A stretch of 64,000 bases of DNA from Leptospira wolbachii serovar Codice str. CDC. GTDB taxonomy: Bacteria > Spirochaetota > Leptospiria > Leptospirales > Leptospiraceae. This document shows positions 26,570 to 37,157 of this stretch, piece by piece. A program made the position numbers and the translations under genes. The notes beneath the pieces were generated by a model. The model did no database searches, was not told where the DNA came from, and saw nothing but the letters and a program-made list of their open reading frames with translations. The DNA lies in NCBI RefSeq assembly GCF_000332515.2, contig NZ_AOGZ02000013.1, positions 1-64,000 on the forward strand. The letters run 5' to 3'. Position 1 is the first letter of the stretch, and the number at the start of each line of letters is the position of its first letter.

Positions 26570-27331
26570 ATGGATAAAGAAAAAATCAAACTTTCCGGTT
26601 TCAACAATCTGACAAAAGTTTTGAGTTTTAACCTCTACGATTTTTGCATCACTTTGGATGACGAACAAAAAGGTAGATACGTAAGTTATATCCACGACAA
26701 ATACAACGCTAGCAAAATTACAGAAATTTCTAAAGAGATTGTCAAACGAATTGATGCCAATATCCTTTCTGTCTCCGCACAAGACTACGATCCTGTAGGT
26801 GCATCTGCTATGGTTCTTATGAGTGATGTCAAAGGTGGCGGCAATCCTATCCCTTCGGCTCAGGTAAGTATGCACCTAGACAAATCGCATATCACAGTCC
26901 ACACCTATCCTGATGCCGCCGATCCCGATGGAATTTGTTCCTTTCGTGTAGACATTGATATTTCCACTTGTGGAGAGATCATCCCCTTGGACTCCATCAA
27001 TTATTTATTTGAAGCTTTTGAATGTGATGTTGTTTATATCGATTACGTAGTTCGCGGATACACTCGTTTGGCAGATGGAAGAAAAATTTACAACGACCAC
27101 CATTTCAATTCGATTTTGGATTTCGTAAAACCAGAACTAAAAAGAAACTATACATTTTTGTCTGACATCAACATGCCACAAGACAATACTTGGCAAACAA
27201 AAATGATGATCAAAGAACTTGGACCAGAAAATTATCTACTGAACCCAGAAGATATCTCCCATCCAGGCGTTCCAGACAAAATGAAACTTTTACGTGAGGA
27301 AATGAAAGAAGTTTACCACATGATCCATTAA
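26570..27331 (+). CDS. speD: S-adenosylmethionine decarboxylase, proenzyme
   Basis: A 253-aa pyruvoyl-dependent enzyme of the E. coli-type long form (about 264 aa usual). It makes decarboxylated SAM for spermidine synthesis. The self-cleavage segment LDKSHITVHTYPD places the pyruvoyl-forming Ser at residue 106. The start at 26570 follows AGGTAG; the frame extends upstream open but without family similarity. No speE (spermidine synthase) is adjacent. Cleavage into beta and alpha chains is expected from the family. Confidence 0.95.
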   Translation: MDKEKIKLSGFNNLTKVLSFNLYDFCITLDDEQKGRYVSYIHDKYNASKITEISKEIVKRIDANILSVSAQDYDPVGASAMVLMSDVKGGGNPIPSAQVSMHLDKSHITVHTYPDAADPDGICSFRVDIDISTCGEIIPLDSINYLFEAFECDVVYIDYVVRGYTRLADGRKIYNDHHFNSILDFVKPELKRNYTFLSDINMPQDNTWQTKMMIKELGPENYLLNPEDISHPGVPDKMKLLREEMKEVYHMIH

Positions 27332-27333
27332 GA

Positions 27334-27900
27334 TCAATCCATGGATTTGGATTCAATTTCCTTTCGGATTTCGATCCATTCTTTTCCTCCCAATTTCGGT
27401 ATTAAGTACATAAAATCGCGATTGGGTGGGATTAAAAAAAATTGAGTCCCATGTTCGTCTCTTTTTTTTAGAGAAGGATGGACAGGCAAATAAGCACCTA
27501 ACTTTCGATAGAAGCTAATTTCTTCTTCTGTATTAGGACGAAGGGCTTGGATTTGCAAACTCTTCTGGTAATATGCCAAATAAGATTGGATCGCCTCTTC
27601 AGTTTCACTTGGATCGGTAACTAAAAAATAAAAGGAAGAGGGAATTTCTGGAAACCTTTCTTGGAACTGGCGAAAAGCCTCTAAAGCCAAAGGACATTTT
27701 TTTCCACAACCCACAAGTCCAGGATAGATCCAAATCCAAGTTCCTTTTGGTTCCAACGGGAACCTTTCCTTACAAAAAGAACATTCCACAAATCTAGACT
27801 TCTCGCCAAAGTAACCGATCCCCAAACTAAGAATGAATAGTAACGAAAACCCGAGGAAAAAAAGTCCAAAGTTTCTGAATATGATTCTACGATTTGTCAT
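27334..27900 (-). CDS. Sco1/thioredoxin-like copper-chaperone candidate
   Basis: A 188-aa protein with one N-terminal transmembrane anchor (residues 10-30) and an extracytoplasmic thioredoxin-like domain. It shows CGKKCPLAL, the Sco1 C-x3-C motif, and a later His in [14 protein letters not shown], where Sco proteins place a metal ligand. A preceding CSFCKERF adds another CxxC. Sco proteins deliver copper to cytochrome oxidase or reduce its thiols. It starts inside the end of the MCP gene (ATG 27900, 14-base overlap), so it is translationally coupled to it, an unusual partner. Confidence 0.65.
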   Translation of the reverse strand: MTNRRIIFRNFGLFFLGFSLLFILSLGIGYFGEKSRFVECSFCKERFPLEPKGTWIWIYPGLVGCGKKCPLALEAFRQFQERFPEIPSSFYFLVTDPSETEEAIQSYLAYYQKSLQIQALRPNTEEEISFYRKLGAYLPVHPSLKKRDEHGTQFFLIPPNRDFMYLIPKLGGKEWIEIRKEIESKSMD

Positions 27901-29428
27901 GTTCAATGGCAGCAGCCAAGGTTTCGAAAGATCCCTTCAAACCATTGAAAATTACATTTCCTTTTTCAATGAGGGCAATCATCTTGGAACTCGTTCCTAA
28001 GTTGGTTTGGGTTTTCACATTCAAATCCAAAACCGAAGCTGAAATTTCTTCCATACTTGTCGATTGTTCCTTACTAGAAAGTTGCATCTCTTGGGCAATT
28101 TGATCTAAGGTTTGAAGAGCTTCTTCTTGTTGTTCAAAAGCAGAAAGAGTTCCTGTAATTTTTACTGTGAGTTCCCTCATCCCTTCTTCTGATGAAAGAA
28201 TGGATTTAACAAAACTTTGCACTGTTTGGTTGATTTGATTGGATTGTTTGAAACTGATTTGGATTGCTGATTTGATCTTTCCTGATATAGAAGATATGTT
28301 TTTAGTCGCTTCAGCTGTAGAGTCTGCAAGTTTCGAGATCTCAGAGGCTACTACGGCAAATCCGCGACCTGCATCTCCTGCCCGGGCTGCTTCGATAGAT
28401 GCATTTAACGATAGTAAGTTGACCTTTTCTGCGATATCAGAAATTAGTTCCAAAATTTCTTCCATTTTTTCGGAATCATCTACTGCCACTTCCATGGACT
28501 GGTACAATCCAGAAAATTCTGTCTCGGTTTTTTTGACACTATCTGCAGACTCTTGAATTTTCGAGCGCATTACTTCCAGGGAAGTAACAAAACCTTCGTT
28601 TAAACTAAATAAATTTCGATTCAATTCCTCTACGGTTCTCACTTCTTTGATTTGCCTGTTGGATCCTTCCAAAATCAGCTGGCTAGAAGCCGCAGTCTCC
28701 TCGGTTGCTGCCGAAATTGCTTCAATAGAAGAAGATTGGGTTTGAAAAGAACTTTCAAATTCATGCACTTTTTGAGAGATTAAACTGGAATTTTCCACAA
28801 AAGTATTCGTTCCAGAAGATACTTCATTCATTGCAGCTGTAACACCCGCAATCACTGTTTCTAAATTGGATTGTACTTCGATTTGTTTCTTGAGTTCTAA
28901 AAAGGAACGTATGGAAAAATAAATTAGAATTCCAGTTTCAAAAACAACGAACAAAGCATGAGTAAAAACAATCTCTAGGCCAGTTCCATAACTGTAAACC
29001 ATCACTTTGGTCCCAAAAATGACCGTACCAAATTCTTGAATGTAATTTCCAACTAAGTGGTGTATGGCGATCGTTAATGCTGCTACGAGTAAAACTCTCC
29101 AATCTTCATAGACAAATAGAATGGCAAGAGCACTGAATACATGAAAGTGCATTTCGATCCGACCAAATTGTGCCTGAATCAAAAGGGCACTGAACATCAT
29201 GAGGGCAGCTCCATTCCAAGCTCTTAGGAAAAAAGTACCTCGTCCCAAACGATAAAATACAAACGAAACAAAGGAAAGCAAAACTGCCGATAAGGTGACC
29301 ACTGTAGTCGCTCCGTATCCTAAAGAGAGAAAAAAAACAAGGGGGGTATGGGCCAAAATTGCCCAAAGAAAAAATGTATCAACTTTCTTTTGGCGTTCCA
29401 ATAGAACTGTTGCCAATCTAATATCCAT
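27887..29428 (-). CDS. Methyl-accepting chemotaxis protein with polytopic membrane sensor
   Basis: A 513-aa receptor. The N-terminal 5-6 transmembrane helices contain a His-rich stretch ([11 protein letters not shown], then [10 protein letters not shown]) found in a group of integral-membrane-sensor MCPs and kinases. There is no periplasmic ligand domain. The C-terminal half is the coiled signalling domain with [15 protein letters not shown] and [11 protein letters not shown]. Sensed signal unknown; the His residues could bind a metal or haem. The ATG at 29428 is preferred to an upstream start that adds 13 residues. Followed by the overlapping Sco1-like gene. Confidence 0.85.
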   Translation of the reverse strand: MDIRLATVLLERQKKVDTFFLWAILAHTPLVFFLSLGYGATTVVTLSAVLLSFVSFVFYRLGRGTFFLRAWNGAALMMFSALLIQAQFGRIEMHFHVFSALAILFVYEDWRVLLVAALTIAIHHLVGNYIQEFGTVIFGTKVMVYSYGTGLEIVFTHALFVVFETGILIYFSIRSFLELKKQIEVQSNLETVIAGVTAAMNEVSSGTNTFVENSSLISQKVHEFESSFQTQSSSIEAISAATEETAASSQLILEGSNRQIKEVRTVEELNRNLFSLNEGFVTSLEVMRSKIQESADSVKKTETEFSGLYQSMEVAVDDSEKMEEILELISDIAEKVNLLSLNASIEAARAGDAGRGFAVVASEISKLADSTAEATKNISSISGKIKSAIQISFKQSNQINQTVQSFVKSILSSEEGMRELTVKITGTLSAFEQQEEALQTLDQIAQEMQLSSKEQSTSMEEISASVLDLNVKTQTNLGTSSKMIALIEKGNVIFNGLKGSFETLAAAIEHDKS

Positions 29429-29547
29429 AGGTTTATAGACGAAATAAAGGGATAGAAGTCTAATCAATAAATAATTCGAATATGTTTTTTAAATTATTTT
29501 AATCACTTCCGAACTTTGTAGATTTAATTTGCATTCGAGAGACCTTA

Positions 29548-29561
29548 TATAAGTACTTATA
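29548..29561. promoter_or_regulatory. Perfect 14-base palindrome in divergent spacer
   Basis: TATAAGTACTTATA lies between the divergent MCP (start 29428) and the large unknown gene (start about 29711). It is A/T-rich, so chance is possible, but its perfection and location fit an operator or a promoter-associated site. The rest of this 282-base spacer shows nothing else I can name. Confidence 0.35.
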
Positions 29562-29710
29562 CAAAGGAAGGATTCGTTCACCAAGACCTGGGCAAAAATT
29601 CTCGGCGCAAAAGAAGCTGAAAAAAGACTCAAAAGGCCTCCCCGAGAACCAAACTTTCTCTCTTGATTTGTCAAAAATAGTTTTTGATACTTGTTTACAG
29701 AAGGTATATT

Positions 29711-31882
29711 TTGGAACAATTCCCGGAACCCACAGATTCAGAAACACCACTTACTGGCGAAACGACGGATCCTTCATTTTTCATATCATTACCTAAAAAT
29801 ATTGCAAGTTACTCCATGACATCACAAGCAATTTTGGAAGAACTTCGTGTGCGTCATAGAAGATTGGAAATGCATGGCAGTGCCGAAATTACCCCATCTC
29901 TCCTTTTAACAGTAGATTCCATTCCTGAATTACTTGCAAAACAAGTCCAACTCACCGAAGTCCATAAATCGGGAGTTGCCATTGCGGAGGCCTTTAAAGA
30001 ACTTGCGGGACTTACCGAACACAACAAAGAACCTGTCGTTTATTTTTATCCCTTTTTGTTACAGGTTGACCAAAAACTAATAATGCGAATCAGCATGATC
30101 GCACCACAAAACAGGGAAAAGACGGATATTGTTCCCTTTCGTAGAGCTTGTTTTAAATATAGTGTCGATTTGATTGACCAACTATTAAAAAACAGGGCCA
30201 ATCGGGAATTACTTCTAGAAGAAGAAAATCCAGGATCAGGCCTCGTTCGCTCCGACCAAAAAGGAAATACTTATTTTTTCCCAACCAAACTCAGTTATGA
30301 AAGCGAATTAGAAGTGATGGTTCGTAAAACGATGGAGTCTTTTGGCTACATTCCCATGAAAGATTTTGTATTGGATGTAATATCGAGAGGAAAAGAAACA
30401 GCAAAACTTGTAGAAATCATTCCTGGTTATCATCTCATTTTACCTAATGGTTCGTATAATCCAGAATATGCGCGGCACCTTGCCGTACAACTCGATGGCC
30501 TTAGGACCTTTGCCTTTCCTTATCTTAAACGTTATGCGTCTGAAAATAAATACACTGGGTTTTTAGAAAAGCTGAGTGAACTAGAAACTACTCTTCCAAA
30601 ACGATCAGAAGATCTTCTAAAAACAGGCGTTAGTTTTATACCAGGAATCACAAACCTCCTACAAGAATTTCCCTTTGATAAGATCACTAATGATGAGGGG
30701 AAAAGAGTAGGAAACTCTGTCAGAGAGAGTCTTCTCATTTTAGATAAACTAAGCAAACGTCTGAAAGAACAAAAAAAAGAAGATGCAGAGGAAGCCGTCA
30801 CTTCGCTTATCAAACTCCTTGGCACAAAAATCGAAGACAATACGGCAAACACACTCACGCTCACAAAACTTGACTTAAATGCCGAAGTGAAGACACTCGG
30901 ACTCAGAAATGAATTAGAAACCTCAAAAGTTATCTCAAGAATCGTAAATTCCCTTTCGGAAATTTATGGTTGTTTGGAAATGAAAGAGGACAACTTCCAT
31001 ATTCTATTTTGTTTAGATCAGAAAAAACTTTCTAAAGTAGAAGCCAATACCTTAACACTAGCAAAAACAGATTCTAACTATAGAAACGAACTTCCCATCC
31101 TAGACCAAATCCGAGTGATTCTAAAAAACAGATCGGATCAAAATATAGACCAAGAAGATATTCCAGAAAAAGAACTAGAAGAAGAAACAATTACAAACCA
31201 AACCTTATCGCATGAACCAAGGCTTTCTTTTTCGGCTCTCCAAGAAAAATTCCATGTCCCCATAGGTGTTTTTACTTTCTTAGCATTAGCATCGATTACA
31301 ACTGTAGTATCCCTTTTACTCGGATCGTTGGAATACATCGCCAGTGGCTTTTTCTTAAGTTTTTTAGTCGGCCTTACCCTGGGATATCTTTATCGCTCTG
31401 ATGGAAAACAGAAACCAACTCCGGAAAAACAAACACAATCCACTCCGAAAGAAAATAGGTCACTAAACATTGCCAAGGTGGCAGAGGGATTTATTTATCC
31501 AAAAAAATTCAACAGCATTGCCGAAAAGGTTTATGATTTCAAAAGATTACGAAACCATATCGAAGATTGTGTCGAGGATATCAAAGTCCAACTTTCTCCG
31601 ATCGATCAAAAAAAAGAATCTAATAAAATTGTAGCAGAGATTGAACATGCCATCTTACAAATCTCTGTAGTGATGAAAATTCCTGAAGCCATTCAATTAA
31701 AAAATAGGCCAAAAGAACTCATCCTATCCAAAGCCGATTTTCGTACGATTTTATTTCGAACCCAACTGGCGGAATATTACAGAAAGGAAGCCAGTATCTA
31801 TAAATCTGATCGTGACCAAATGGATTACATCCAGTTTATCATTCGAGAATTAGAATTTGGCTATAATAAATATTTGAAATGA
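29711..31882 (+). CDS. Large unknown protein with paired C-terminal membrane helices
   Basis: A protein of about 723 aa with no recognised domain. The N-terminal three quarters are soluble and mostly helical; two adjacent hydrophobic helices follow (about 525-575, IGVFTFLALASITTVVSLLLG and a second one ending GLTLGYLYR), then a Lys-rich linker and a soluble helical tail of about 140 aa. Both soluble parts would face the cytoplasm. The start is unclear: TTG 29711 has AGAAGG at good spacing; TTG 29684 and ATG 29816 are alternatives. It is divergent from the MCP and lies just before the LRR lipoprotein. Confidence 0.7.
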   Translation: MEQFPEPTDSETPLTGETTDPSFFISLPKNIASYSMTSQAILEELRVRHRRLEMHGSAEITPSLLLTVDSIPELLAKQVQLTEVHKSGVAIAEAFKELAGLTEHNKEPVVYFYPFLLQVDQKLIMRISMIAPQNREKTDIVPFRRACFKYSVDLIDQLLKNRANRELLLEEENPGSGLVRSDQKGNTYFFPTKLSYESELEVMVRKTMESFGYIPMKDFVLDVISRGKETAKLVEIIPGYHLILPNGSYNPEYARHLAVQLDGLRTFAFPYLKRYASENKYTGFLEKLSELETTLPKRSEDLLKTGVSFIPGITNLLQEFPFDKITNDEGKRVGNSVRESLLILDKLSKRLKEQKKEDAEEAVTSLIKLLGTKIEDNTANTLTLTKLDLNAEVKTLGLRNELETSKVISRIVNSLSEIYGCLEMKEDNFHILFCLDQKKLSKVEANTLTLAKTDSNYRNELPILDQIRVILKNRSDQNIDQEDIPEKELEEETITNQTLSHEPRLSFSALQEKFHVPIGVFTFLALASITTVVSLLLGSLEYIASGFFLSFLVGLTLGYLYRSDGKQKPTPEKQTQSTPKENRSLNIAKVAEGFIYPKKFNSIAEKVYDFKRLRNHIEDCVEDIKVQLSPIDQKKESNKIVAEIEHAILQISVVMKIPEAIQLKNRPKELILSKADFRTILFRTQLAEYYRKEASIYKSDRDQMDYIQFIIRELEFGYNKYLK

Positions 31883-31895
31883 TAAAGTTGGTTGT

Positions 31896-32525
31896 ATGAA
31901 GTCTTTTGTAAATACCACACTTGCGATTTTTTTTCTAACTTCCTTATTTTTACAATGCAGTAAGGATGTTGTCAATGCAGAGGAATGGTTCGAGAACCAT
32001 AAAGAAGATCGAGTTCTAAACCTTTCCAACAAAGAAGTGGGAGTTCTTCCTACTTCCATCGGGAACTTAACCAAGGTAGAGGAACTCACCCTCCAATACG
32101 ATTCCCTAAAGGAACTTCCTAAAGAAATCGGTAACCTCAAACAATTAAAAATTTTAAATCTCTTCGGAAACCCTATCAAAACCTTACCGGAAGAAATTGG
32201 GAATTTAGAAAACTTAGAAATTCTACTTCTAGGTAGAACGGAACTGAATGAAATTCCACCGGTGATCAGTCGTTTGCAAAAATTAAAAACATTGGCTCTT
32301 GACGAAACGAAAGTCCAACTAACAGAGGCTGATGTTGAGGTGATTGCAAGCCTTCCGAATTTAGAGATCCTTGACCTCACACTCATGCGGGAATACAAAA
32401 CTCTCCCGAAAAACCTCTCCAAATTAAACTCCCTCAAACATCTCGTTTTACAAAAGACCCTACTCGAAAAATCTGATGTGGCAAGGCTTCGAGACGAACT
32501 CCCCAAGGTTCGCGTCAAACTCTAA
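31896..32525 (+). CDS. Leucine-rich-repeat lipoprotein
   Basis: A 209-aa exported lipoprotein candidate: hydrophobic signal ending LFLQC (Cys21). The mature part has about five LRR units with the 23-residue Leptospira pattern, such as LPKEIGNLKQLKILNLFGN and LPEEIGNLENLEIL. LRR proteins of this type are numerous in Leptospira and are thought to act in binding other proteins or host components. It starts 13 bases after the large unknown gene and is probably cotranscribed with it. Confidence 0.85.
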   Translation: MKSFVNTTLAIFFLTSLFLQCSKDVVNAEEWFENHKEDRVLNLSNKEVGVLPTSIGNLTKVEELTLQYDSLKELPKEIGNLKQLKILNLFGNPIKTLPEEIGNLENLEILLLGRTELNEIPPVISRLQKLKTLALDETKVQLTEADVEVIASLPNLEILDLTLMREYKTLPKNLSKLNSLKHLVLQKTLLEKSDVARLRDELPKVRVKL

Positions 32526-32587
32526 GAACTAAGGAATATTTTTTTTCCGTTTTCTCTTTGGCCTAGACCCCAAAAATTGGTCTTAAT

Positions 32588-35338
32588 ATGGCCAAACCAG
32601 AAACGGAAAATCCTTATTCTAAAACGGTTCTCCTCCCAGAGACCTCCTTCCCCATGAAAGCCGACTTGGCAAATCGTGAGCCTGGTCAAATTAAGATTTG
32701 GAAAGAGAAAAAAGTCTTCCAAACCATGAAGGAGATTCGTAAATCCAAACCTTCGTTTGTATTACACGATGGGCCTCCTTATGCCAATGGTAATTTCCAT
32801 GTAGGCCACTCTCTCAATAAAATTTTAAAAGATATCATTGTTAAATCCAAATCACTTGCGGGCTTTCACGCCGACATGATTCCTGGATGGGATTGTCATG
32901 GCCTTCCTATCGAAGTACAGGTGTTAAAGAACCTTGGCAAAGAAGCAAGAAACACAAGTCCGAGTGATCTTAGAAAAAAATGCAGAGAGTATGCTACAGA
33001 ATTTGTAGGCAAACAAGGTGATGACTTAAGTCGCTTTTTATGTTTTTGGGAAGAAGATCGCAAGTATCTCACTATGGCTCCAGAATTTGAAGCAAGGATT
33101 GTGGAAGTTTTTGGATCTCTATTCGAAAAAGGATATATCTACAAAGGAAAAAAACCTGTGTATTGGTGTATTGATCTAGCGACGGCTCACGCGGAAGCAG
33201 AGATCGAATACCAAAACCATGTCTCGCCTTCCATCTATGTAAAATTTGCAGTCAAAGGCGAAAAAGATACCTATTGCCTCATTTGGACGACCACTCCTTG
33301 GACACTTCCTGCAAACCTTGCCATTTGTTTTAATCAAGATTTGGACTACTCACTTTTCCAATCCGATACCCATGGAAGGCTTATCCTTGCTGATGGATTA
33401 AAAGAAGCTGTAGAACAAAAAACAGGAATCACACTCACAAAGATTCATTCTTTAACGAGTGAAGATCTGGGAAAGATGACCTTCTTACATCCGTTTATCG
33501 AAAGAGATTCTATTCCACTATTTGGAAACCATGTCACACTGGATGCGGGAACAGGTTGTGTCCACACAGCCCCAGGACACGGAACAGACGACTATCGTGT
33601 GGGAACTGCTGCCGGCCTTCCTCCACTATCCCCAGTTGATGATTACGGCCGTTATACGGACGAATTTGAAATGATGAAGGGAATCAAAATCTGGGATGCC
33701 AATCCTAAAATCGTGGATCTCCTCCGGGAAAAAAATGCTCTCGTCCACTACTCCGAATTCACTCACTCCTATCCTCATAGTTGGAGGAGTAAAAAACCTC
33801 TCATCTTCAGAGCCACTCCACAATGGTTTTTTTCCATCGACCATGCAGGACTTCGTGAAGATTCACTGAAGGCCATTGACAAAGTCCAATGGATTCCTGA
33901 TTGGGGGATCACTCGGATCCGTTCGATGGTGGAATCTAGACCTGACTGGTGTTTGTCGAGACAAAGGAATTGGGGAGTTCCGATTCCCTCATTTACTTGT
34001 AAGTCCTGTGGGTTCACCCATTTAGATGACAAAACCATCCAACATTTCATCCAAATTGTCAAAAAAGAAGGAATCGAAGTTTGGTATGAAAGAGAAGCCA
34101 AAGACTTACTTCCTGAAGGAAGCAAATGTTCTAAATGCGGGTCGGAAGATCTAAAACAAGACAAAGATATTTTGGATGTTTGGTTTGACTCCGGAGTTTC
34201 CAGCTTTGCTGTGTTTGGTGACTCTCTCGACCGCGAACCTGCCGATTTGTATCTGGAAGGTTCTGACCAACATAGAGGTTGGTTCCAATCTTCTCTTTGG
34301 CCATCAATGGCGATCCGAAAAAAACCACCCTATAAATCGGTTCTTACTCACGGTTATGTGTTAGATGAAAAAGGACATGCCATGTCCAAATCCCTGGGCA
34401 ACGTGATCAATCCCACAACGGACATCATCAACCAATACGGGGCTGATATCCTAAGACTTTGGGTTTCGACACAAGACTTCCGAGATGATGTCAAAATAGG
34501 AAAAGACTCCATCAAAACGGTGGCTGAAGCCTATCGCAAAATTCGAAACACATTCCGGTATCTTTTAGGAAATACCAAAGCAGAAACCCTTACTTGGAAT
34601 CTAAAAAAAGATGATTTAGAAGAAATCGATAGATACTATCTGCATAAGTTAGCAAAACTCAATGAGGATGTCAAAAAACTCTTTGAGAACTACCACTTCC
34701 ACCAAGTGTATCATCGTGTTTTGGTATTTTGTACAGTGGATCTTTCTCAGGATTATTTTGAAATCATTCGGGACAGAATGTATTGTGATTCCAAACAATC
34801 CAAAACAAGAAAGTCTTCTGAATATACACTGGCGTTAATTTTAGAAACTCTAACGAAAATCTTAGCACCTATCTTATCTTTCACAACGGAAGAAGTATGG
34901 AATGAATTTGGTGCCAAAGACTCTGTTTTCTATTCTGATTTTTCTGACCTAACCTCTTGGCTAGATGCCGATTTAGAAACCAAATTCGCACCTGTGTTTC
35001 AAACCAAAGAACTGGTACAAAAAGCCTTAGAAGAAGCAAGGAAACTAGGAAAACTCGGAAAGTCTTTGGAAGCAGAAGTTCTAATCTCCGGTGAAACTTT
35101 GAAAGACACAAAGTTTTCTAAAGATGATTTAAGTCTCTTCTTTGTGGTATCAGAAGTATCACAAGGTAAAAATGAAATCGGTGAAGTTTTCTCGGAATGG
35201 AAAGGAGAAAAGGATTCCATCCAAATCCGTAAACCTCGCCACCATGAATGCCCACGCTGCTGGCGCCATGTTTCGGAAACAGAAGGAAAACTTTGTGGGC
35301 GCTGCGAAGGAGTAGTCTCTAAACTTTCACCGAAATAA
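32588..35338 (+). CDS. ileS: Isoleucyl-tRNA synthetase
   Basis: A 916-aa class I synthetase. HVGH (HIGH motif) with [25 protein letters not shown], the CP1 editing region [10 protein letters not shown] and GTDDY, and AMSKSLGN (KMSKS) are all present. Four cysteines near the C-terminus (CPRCW, CGRCEG) make the zinc site of the long bacterial type; a second pair of CxxC motifs (CKSCG, CSKCG) lies in the central region. It charges tRNA-Ile; a matching tRNA-Ile(GAT) is at 56784. ATG 32588. Confidence 0.97.
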   Translation: MAKPETENPYSKTVLLPETSFPMKADLANREPGQIKIWKEKKVFQTMKEIRKSKPSFVLHDGPPYANGNFHVGHSLNKILKDIIVKSKSLAGFHADMIPGWDCHGLPIEVQVLKNLGKEARNTSPSDLRKKCREYATEFVGKQGDDLSRFLCFWEEDRKYLTMAPEFEARIVEVFGSLFEKGYIYKGKKPVYWCIDLATAHAEAEIEYQNHVSPSIYVKFAVKGEKDTYCLIWTTTPWTLPANLAICFNQDLDYSLFQSDTHGRLILADGLKEAVEQKTGITLTKIHSLTSEDLGKMTFLHPFIERDSIPLFGNHVTLDAGTGCVHTAPGHGTDDYRVGTAAGLPPLSPVDDYGRYTDEFEMMKGIKIWDANPKIVDLLREKNALVHYSEFTHSYPHSWRSKKPLIFRATPQWFFSIDHAGLREDSLKAIDKVQWIPDWGITRIRSMVESRPDWCLSRQRNWGVPIPSFTCKSCGFTHLDDKTIQHFIQIVKKEGIEVWYEREAKDLLPEGSKCSKCGSEDLKQDKDILDVWFDSGVSSFAVFGDSLDREPADLYLEGSDQHRGWFQSSLWPSMAIRKKPPYKSVLTHGYVLDEKGHAMSKSLGNVINPTTDIINQYGADILRLWVSTQDFRDDVKIGKDSIKTVAEAYRKIRNTFRYLLGNTKAETLTWNLKKDDLEEIDRYYLHKLAKLNEDVKKLFENYHFHQVYHRVLVFCTVDLSQDYFEIIRDRMYCDSKQSKTRKSSEYTLALILETLTKILAPILSFTTEEVWNEFGAKDSVFYSDFSDLTSWLDADLETKFAPVFQTKELVQKALEEARKLGKLGKSLEAEVLISGETLKDTKFSKDDLSLFFVVSEVSQGKNEIGEVFSEWKGEKDSIQIRKPRHHECPRCWRHVSETEGKLCGRCEGVVSKLSPK

Positions 35339-35444
35339 AGAAAAACCAAAATTTAATCGGTTTGGTTCTCCGTGTAAAGTAAAGAAAGGTCTAGCGCTGT
35401 TTGTTTGGAACGAACATGCATAGGCATTTTTTTTATTGAATCAG

Positions 35445-35469
35445 ATAGTTCTTCCTTCACGGAAGAACT
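35445..35469. terminator. Strong hairpin between ileS and murJ
   Basis: TAGTTCTTCC (35445-35454) and GGAAGAACTA (35460-35469) form a perfect 10-base stem with a 5-base loop. It lies in the spacer between the convergent ileS and murJ, where a two-way terminator would be expected. No good T-run follows on either strand, so its termination role is uncertain. Nothing else is evident in this 191-base spacer. Confidence 0.45.
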
Positions 35470-35529
35470 ACTATACCACACCGTCTACACACCAGTGAAC
35501 ATGCGATTGGTGGACGAAATTTTATAAAA

Positions 35530-37146
35530 TTATTTTCGAAACTTGCGAAGGAACCTCCCTAAAATGATTTCCGATTCCGGAAGTCTCGTTAGGCTTGCCA
35601 CGGCAAAGTAAATGACTACTGCAGGAAGGATGGATACAACGAGACAAATCCGACTTACATTCGCAAAACCAAGATCCCAACCTTCAGAAAGGTAAGAGAC
35701 TAAAATGGGTTTTCCTACCCACTCCGACAAAACAAGCCAAAAGAGGAGCCCAAAGAGAGCTGGCACCATTTTCAAAATCCGCAACCAAACAGTAAGGAAG
35801 GGAATTTTCACTTGGTGCGATTTTAAATAAAACAGCAGAAGTGAAGAAGTCACAGAAGCACTGAGGGCCGAGGCCAAAGCAATGGCCGAGTGTTTTAAAA
35901 AATACATTAAGCCAATACTCACAACTACACTTAAGAAAAAAGAAATCAGTTGGATTCGCAGAGGGGTTTTTGTATCCGAAAATGCATAATAAGAAGAAAC
36001 CAGAACTTTATTGATGCTATAAAACGGAATGGCAAAAGAATAAAACACCAAAGGATAAAGAGCTGTAAGCGTAGCCAGATGGTCCCAACGCCCTCCGTAA
36101 TAAATGGAATCCAGAACCGTTTCCCCAAGAACCGCCAAACCAATGCTTGCTGGTAAAGTCAAAAAGAAAGCAAAGGACAAAACATCCGCAATTTCTTTTG
36201 GCACATTTTCTTCGCGTCCTTCCCGAAGGTCTTTCAAAAGAGAAGGAAGGATAGTCGTCGCAAGTGCCACTCCGATGATTCCTGTCGGAAGTTGGACAAG
36301 CCTTTGGGAATAATCCAAACTTACTACAGCCCCGAGCCCTGGGTTTTGGTTTTGGATGTAGTTAGCAAGAAAGATGTCCACAAGAAGTCCAATTTGATAA
36401 AAACTTCCCCCGAGAGCCGCCGGTAACATGAGTTTAAAGATTTTGCGAATGGCCGGATGACGAAAGTTCAAACGGAATATGGGACCATACCCATTTTTAT
36501 AAACATACCACGCTTGTACAAGAAGTTGCAAAACTCCTCCCGTAACAATACCATAAGCCAATACAAATACTTTGTCTCGGATCTCATGGTAAAATGGAAA
36601 AACAAAAATAAATACGATCAAATAACTGAAGTTAAGGATGATAGGAGAAAGAGAAGGAACAAAATAATTGTGATGGGAGTTGGAGATCGACATAAAAATC
36701 GAAGACAAACTTGCTGTCATAATCAGAAAAAATAAAACTAGCGAAAGTTCAACGACTAGTGCTCCGTATTCAGGAGATCCTCCCACAAGAGCCGGTAAAA
36801 ACCCGGAAGCAAAAAACCAAAAGAGAGCCACAAAGAGAGACAAACAAAGAAATAAAAAGCTAAGGACGGTTCCTGACATCACCCGCGCTTCCTCTACTCC
36901 CATCTTTTCGTATTCGGAAAAAATAGGCATAAAGGATTGGCTTAAGGTTCCTTCTGCCAGTAGGTTACGAAACATATTGGGAAGGCGGTAAGCGACACTG
37001 AAGGCGGAGGCAACCATCCCTGTTCCAAAACTAACAGCCATAAAATGATCACGAATGAGGCCTAAAATTCTAGATAAAAAGGTATAAAAAGAAAGGGCAA
37101 GTGAACGCCTGGTGCTTGACTCACTTCCCTTGGCTTGTTTTGTCAT
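35530..37146 (-). CDS. murJ: Lipid II flippase MurJ
   Basis: A 538-aa MATE-like protein with about 14 transmembrane helices. The N-terminal segment (residues 10-60) with SRILGLIRD, AYRLPNMFRNLLAEGTLSQSFMPIF is the hallmark of MurJ/MviN, which moves lipid II across the inner membrane for peptidoglycan synthesis. It is the last gene of an apparent operon: membrane sensor (38028-39023), STAS/zinc-ribbon protein (37158-38024), murJ, with spacings of 3 and 11 bases. Confidence 0.95.
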   Translation of the reverse strand: MTKQAKGSESSTRRSLALSFYTFLSRILGLIRDHFMAVSFGTGMVASAFSVAYRLPNMFRNLLAEGTLSQSFMPIFSEYEKMGVEEARVMSGTVLSFLFLCLSLFVALFWFFASGFLPALVGGSPEYGALVVELSLVLFFLIMTASLSSIFMSISNSHHNYFVPSLSPIILNFSYLIVFIFVFPFYHEIRDKVFVLAYGIVTGGVLQLLVQAWYVYKNGYGPIFRLNFRHPAIRKIFKLMLPAALGGSFYQIGLLVDIFLANYIQNQNPGLGAVVSLDYSQRLVQLPTGIIGVALATTILPSLLKDLREGREENVPKEIADVLSFAFFLTLPASIGLAVLGETVLDSIYYGGRWDHLATLTALYPLVFYSFAIPFYSINKVLVSSYYAFSDTKTPLRIQLISFFLSVVVSIGLMYFLKHSAIALASALSASVTSSLLLFYLKSHQVKIPFLTVWLRILKMVPALFGLLFWLVLSEWVGKPILVSYLSEGWDLGFANVSRICLVVSILPAVVIYFAVASLTRLPESEIILGRFLRKFRK

Positions 37147-37157
37147 AAGACCAGACT

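Noticed and set aside
35445..35469. Firm rho-independent terminator between ileS and murJ
   Set aside because: The stem is perfect but no adequate T-run follows on either strand; kept at low confidence.
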